Position numbers and translations under genes: made by a program
Shown: piece by piece, positions 21,304 to 23,440 of the stretch
Layout: the number at the start of each line of letters is the position of its first letter
How positions within the stretch are numbered: position 1 is the first letter of the stretch
The notes under the pieces: model-generated
Told to the model about the DNA's origin: nothing
The model's input: only the letters and a program-made list of their open reading frames with translations
The model's database searches: none
Origin: VRUE01 sp035698885
GTDB taxonomy: Bacteria > Actinomycetota > Thermoleophilia > Solirubrobacterales > 70-9
Direction of reading: 5' to 3'
Assembly (NCBI GenBank): GCA_035698885.1
Contig: DASSBJ010000136.1
Coordinates: forward strand, 1 to 23,440
Length of the DNA: 23,440 bases

Positions 21304-22488
21304 ATGAGCGTCTACCAAACCCCAGAACTCAGTACCGATGAGCGCGGCGTCCTCGAGCTGATCGATAAGCAACGCGACGAGCTGCGAGATCGCGTCGCTG
21401 AGCCACGCCGCTGGAACGGCAGCCTGCGCCGTATGAGCTTCGCGAAGGCCGTCCAGGGATCGAACAGCATCGAGGGTTACGACGCCTCTCTGGACGATGT
21501 TGTTGCAGCGGTCGATGGCGAGCCCACGGTGGGGGCCGATGCAGAGACCGAGAAGGCCCTAGTTGGCTACAGGGACGCGATGACCTACGTCCTTCAGATC
21601 GCCGGCGACGAGACGATGAGCATTGACGAGGGTCTGCTGAAGGGCTTGCAGTTCATGATGCTCAAGCACGACTTGAACAAAAATCCAGGCCGTTGGCGCC
21701 CTGGGGCCATCCACGTCCGGCGCGAATCGACTGGGGACATCGTCTACGAGGGACCAGATGCCGAGCAGGTGCCGAGCCTCATCCAGGAGATGCTTGTCCA
21801 ACTACGCGAGGACGACTGCCACGTCATCGTCAAGGCCGCGATGGCGCACCTGAACTTGGTCATGATCCACCCCTTCAGCGATGGAAACGGACGGATGGCC
21901 CGGTGCCTGCAAACCATTGTTCTGGCCCGCGACAAGATCGTCGTTCCTGTCTTTTCCAGCATTGAGGAGTTCCTGGGCCGCAATACCCAGACCTACTACG
22001 AGGTGCTGGGGGACGTAGGGCAGGGCTCTTGGAATCCAGAGAACGATGCACGCCCTTGGGTTCGCTTCTGCCTGCGTGCACACTTCCTACAGGCCCGAAC
22101 GCTTCTTCAGCGTCGGGAAGAGATTGAGGCGGTGTGGCGCGCCTGCTTCGATCTGATCGAGAAGCATGGACTGGCAGAGCGCTGCACGGCTGCTCTTATG
22201 GACGCGGCCTACGGCTTCCGAGTAAGACGAAGCAGCTACCAGCGCGCGGCCAACCTCTCGTGGGGCGAAGAGGTGCCGGACGTGACCGCATCTCGGGACC
22301 TCAAAGCGATGGTCCAGAAGGGTTTGCTGCTGCCGGTCGGAGAGAGGCGCAGCCGCCACTACCTGGCGAGTGACGAACTCAAAGCTATCCGCGAAGAGAT
22401 CCGGGGCCGAAGGGCTCCGCGCGAGGAACGCGACCCGTTCAAGATCGTGCGCAACGAGGAGCAGCTGGCCCTTCCCACTGGGAGTTAA
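21304..22488 (+). CDS. Fic family protein (class II, N-terminal inhibitory helix)
   Basis: A 394-residue Fic protein, which usually transfers AMP from ATP to a target protein hydroxyl. The catalytic motif HPFSDGNGR is at 189-197, followed by MAR, as required. An inhibitory motif of the (S/T)xxxE(G/N) type is present as Ser53-Glu57-Gly58 in GSNSIEGY, so the enzyme is self-inhibited by its own N-terminal helix. The flap region is GAIHVRRESTGDIVYEGP. The C-terminal 130 residues look like a winged helix, suggesting DNA binding or autoregulation. Codon use is less GC-biased than in all neighbours, pointing to recent transfer. No ribosome binding site precedes the ATG; TATATC at 21290 is well placed for a leaderless message. 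No separate antitoxin is seen. Confidence 0.94.
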   Translation: MSVYQTPELSTDERGVLELIDKQRDELRDRVAEPRRWNGSLRRMSFAKAVQGSNSIEGYDASLDDVVAAVDGEPTVGADAETEKALVGYRDAMTYVLQIAGDETMSIDEGLLKGLQFMMLKHDLNKNPGRWRPGAIHVRRESTGDIVYEGPDAEQVPSLIQEMLVQLREDDCHVIVKAAMAHLNLVMIHPFSDGNGRMARCLQTIVLARDKIVVPVFSSIEEFLGRNTQTYYEVLGDVGQGSWNPENDARPWVRFCLRAHFLQARTLLQRREEIEAVWRACFDLIEKHGLAERCTAALMDAAYGFRVRRSSYQRAANLSWGEEVPDVTASRDLKAMVQKGLLLPVGERRSRHYLASDELKAIREEIRGRRAPREERDPFKIVRNEEQLALPTGS

Positions 22489-22573
22489 CCGTGGCCTCAT
22501 CCCCACCGGCCTTTCACTGCTCGCCGAGCTGCCGGAGACGAAGCTAGCGCGACTATTGCCAGCTCGCACGACT

Positions 22574-22610
22574 AAGCGCCCGGACGGGGGCCGATCCCAT
22601 CCGGGCGCTT
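22574..22610. terminator. Strong hairpin between convergent genes
   Basis: An 11-bp perfect stem, AAGCGCCCGGA with TCCGGGCGCTT, around a 15-base loop. It lies 86 bases after the fic stop and 41 bases beyond the stop of the gene converging from the right, so it can serve both strands. The A/T pairs at the stem ends give short T tracts only. Confidence 0.65.
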
Positions 22611-22650
22611 CGCGGCTCGGCACGGGCGCGCGAGCGGCGCCAGCCGGGGC

Positions 22651-23440
22651 CTACCCCGCCGCGCTCGCCCGCGCCACCCGCGCCCGCTTGGCCGCGCGGT
22701 GGTGGCGCTGGTGCTTACGCACCTTCGCGCAACGCGTCTGCATCAGCGGCTTGGCGGCGAACTGCTTGCCGTTCTGGCCAATGCCCCTGACGTTGGCATG
22801 GTTGCGTCGGGGCTTGAAACAGAGGTTGCGGCTGTTGACGATCAGGCCCTTCTTTCCGCCCTGCATGCGCAAGATCACGCGGGAGATCGGCGCGTCGGGG
22901 GCGTCTTCGACCCTCGCCCTGATCCCGCCATGGACCGAGTCGATCCTGGTCGCCACCTCGACGTTCACGAGCCCCCTCAGGTCGAAGACCATGTCGGGCA
23001 GCTTGTGGTTGGAGGAGCGCAGCCAGACCGGGCCCTGGAGCGGTTCGTCCAGCAGAGGCGTCCAGGCCTTGATGTAGCCGTAGCGGGCTGCGGCGGGGCA
23101 GTTCTGCGCCGCGTACTGCACGCGGGTGCAGATCGTGCGGATGTGGCCCTGTTCCAGGAACGCCGAGCGCGGCAGGCGGACGACCAGTCCTTTGATGTTG
23201 GCATCGCCCTTCTTGGGGGCGTAGACGGCCTTAAGGCCAGGGTAGCTGCCCCTCCTCGTGCCGCCCTTGAGGTGCAGGCCGAGGTGGGGATGGAAGCCGA
23301 GGTTCAGGCAGTTGGCCGCCTGGTAGCGGGCGCTCAGGTCGACCGGAACGTCGTCGGCGGGGTCGAAGACGTTCAGGTAGCTGCCGAACAGTGTCGCTTT
23401 GGCGGTCGTAGGGTCGCATGAAGTCGGGTTGATGATGAAG
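22651..23440 (-). CDS. C-terminal part of a secreted surface-type protein (5' end outside window)
   Basis: The last 263 residues of a larger protein; the frame is open to the right edge. The first visible residues are FIINPTSCDPTTAKATLFGS, with periodic single cysteines (TSC, AANC, RTIC, AQNC, SRNLC, QTRC) likely to form disulfides, and beta-strand-like alternation throughout. Blocks such as VATRIDSVHGGIRARVEDAP, GGKKGLIVNSRNLCF and NVRGIGQNGKQFAAKPLMQT are, from memory, recurring C-terminal features of secreted proteins in Solirubrobacterales. The end is Arg/Lys/His-rich (KHQRHHRAAKRARVAR). Extracellular location is an inference, because the signal peptide is off the window. Function unknown. 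Confidence 0.8.
   Translation of the reverse strand, partial: FIINPTSCDPTTAKATLFGSYLNVFDPADDVPVDLSARYQAANCLNLGFHPHLGLHLKGGTRRGSYPGLKAVYAPKKGDANIKGLVVRLPRSAFLEQGHIRTICTRVQYAAQNCPAAARYGYIKAWTPLLDEPLQGPVWLRSSNHKLPDMVFDLRGLVNVEVATRIDSVHGGIRARVEDAPDAPISRVILRMQGGKKGLIVNSRNLCFKPRRNHANVRGIGQNGKQFAAKPLMQTRCAKVRKHQRHHRAAKRARVARASAAG

Noticed and set aside
22087..22623. Minus-strand open frame opposite the 3' part of fic
   Set aside because: No recognisable motif, no ribosome binding site, and it runs through the hairpin region; the fic frame is clearly the coding one.
1..23440. CRISPR arrays, insertion sequences, integrases
   Set aside because: I saw no regularly spaced direct repeats and no transposase or recombinase motifs in the protein frames.

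Overview
The window is a high-GC stretch of tightly packed chromosome. Genes abut or overlap by 2-4 bases, start codons are often TTG or GTG, and the genes present include GuaB3, a CysO/CysM/Mec cysteine pathway, two hydantoinase halves, NadB and a Flp-type pilin. With the secreted-protein family at the right edge, this fits a high-GC actinobacterium, most likely Thermoleophilia (Solirubrobacterales). The lineage is an inference from gene content, not from a marker search.

Left part, minus strand. A run reads from 3754 down to the left edge: HU protein, LysM membrane protein, D,D-carboxypeptidase, PfkB sugar kinase and GuaB3 (cut by the window). The first four are joined by 2-4 base overlaps. 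A second minus run, 7193 to 3841, is Roadblock/LC7 protein, an unrecognised 74-residue protein, TldD and TldE/PmbA, all overlapping. A 49-residue two-helix membrane protein is encoded on the plus strand at 7213-7362 and ends in a shared CTAG with a CDF metal transporter. That transporter is coupled to RdgB and RNase PH. A single Flp-type pilin gene and its hairpin terminator follow.

Middle, plus strand, 10059 to 17911: glycosyltransferase, coiled-coil protein, L-aspartate oxidase (apparently starting at ATA), hydantoinase/oxoprolinase A and B subunits, then a clear promoter, a DUF1802 protein and a peptidase-MA-like protein that has lost its zinc motif.

Right part, minus strand, 21042 to 17908: the complete protein-bound-sulfur route to cysteine. 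An E1-like enzyme with an N-terminal rhodanese domain charges the carrier CysO, CysM attaches the thiocarboxylate to phosphoserine, and Mec releases cysteine; a DUF2007 protein closes the run. Upstream of both the E1-like gene and cysM lies a nearly identical 19-bp palindromic element overlapping a TATACT -10 box, probably the operator for this small regulon. This is the most interesting new signal I see.

The right end holds a foreign-looking Fic gene with more AT-rich, less biased codon use, preceded by about 260 bases of structured intergenic DNA. A strong hairpin separates it from the C-terminal part of a secreted, Cys-containing protein that runs off the window. I see no rRNA, tRNA, CRISPR array, insertion sequence or other intact mobile element.
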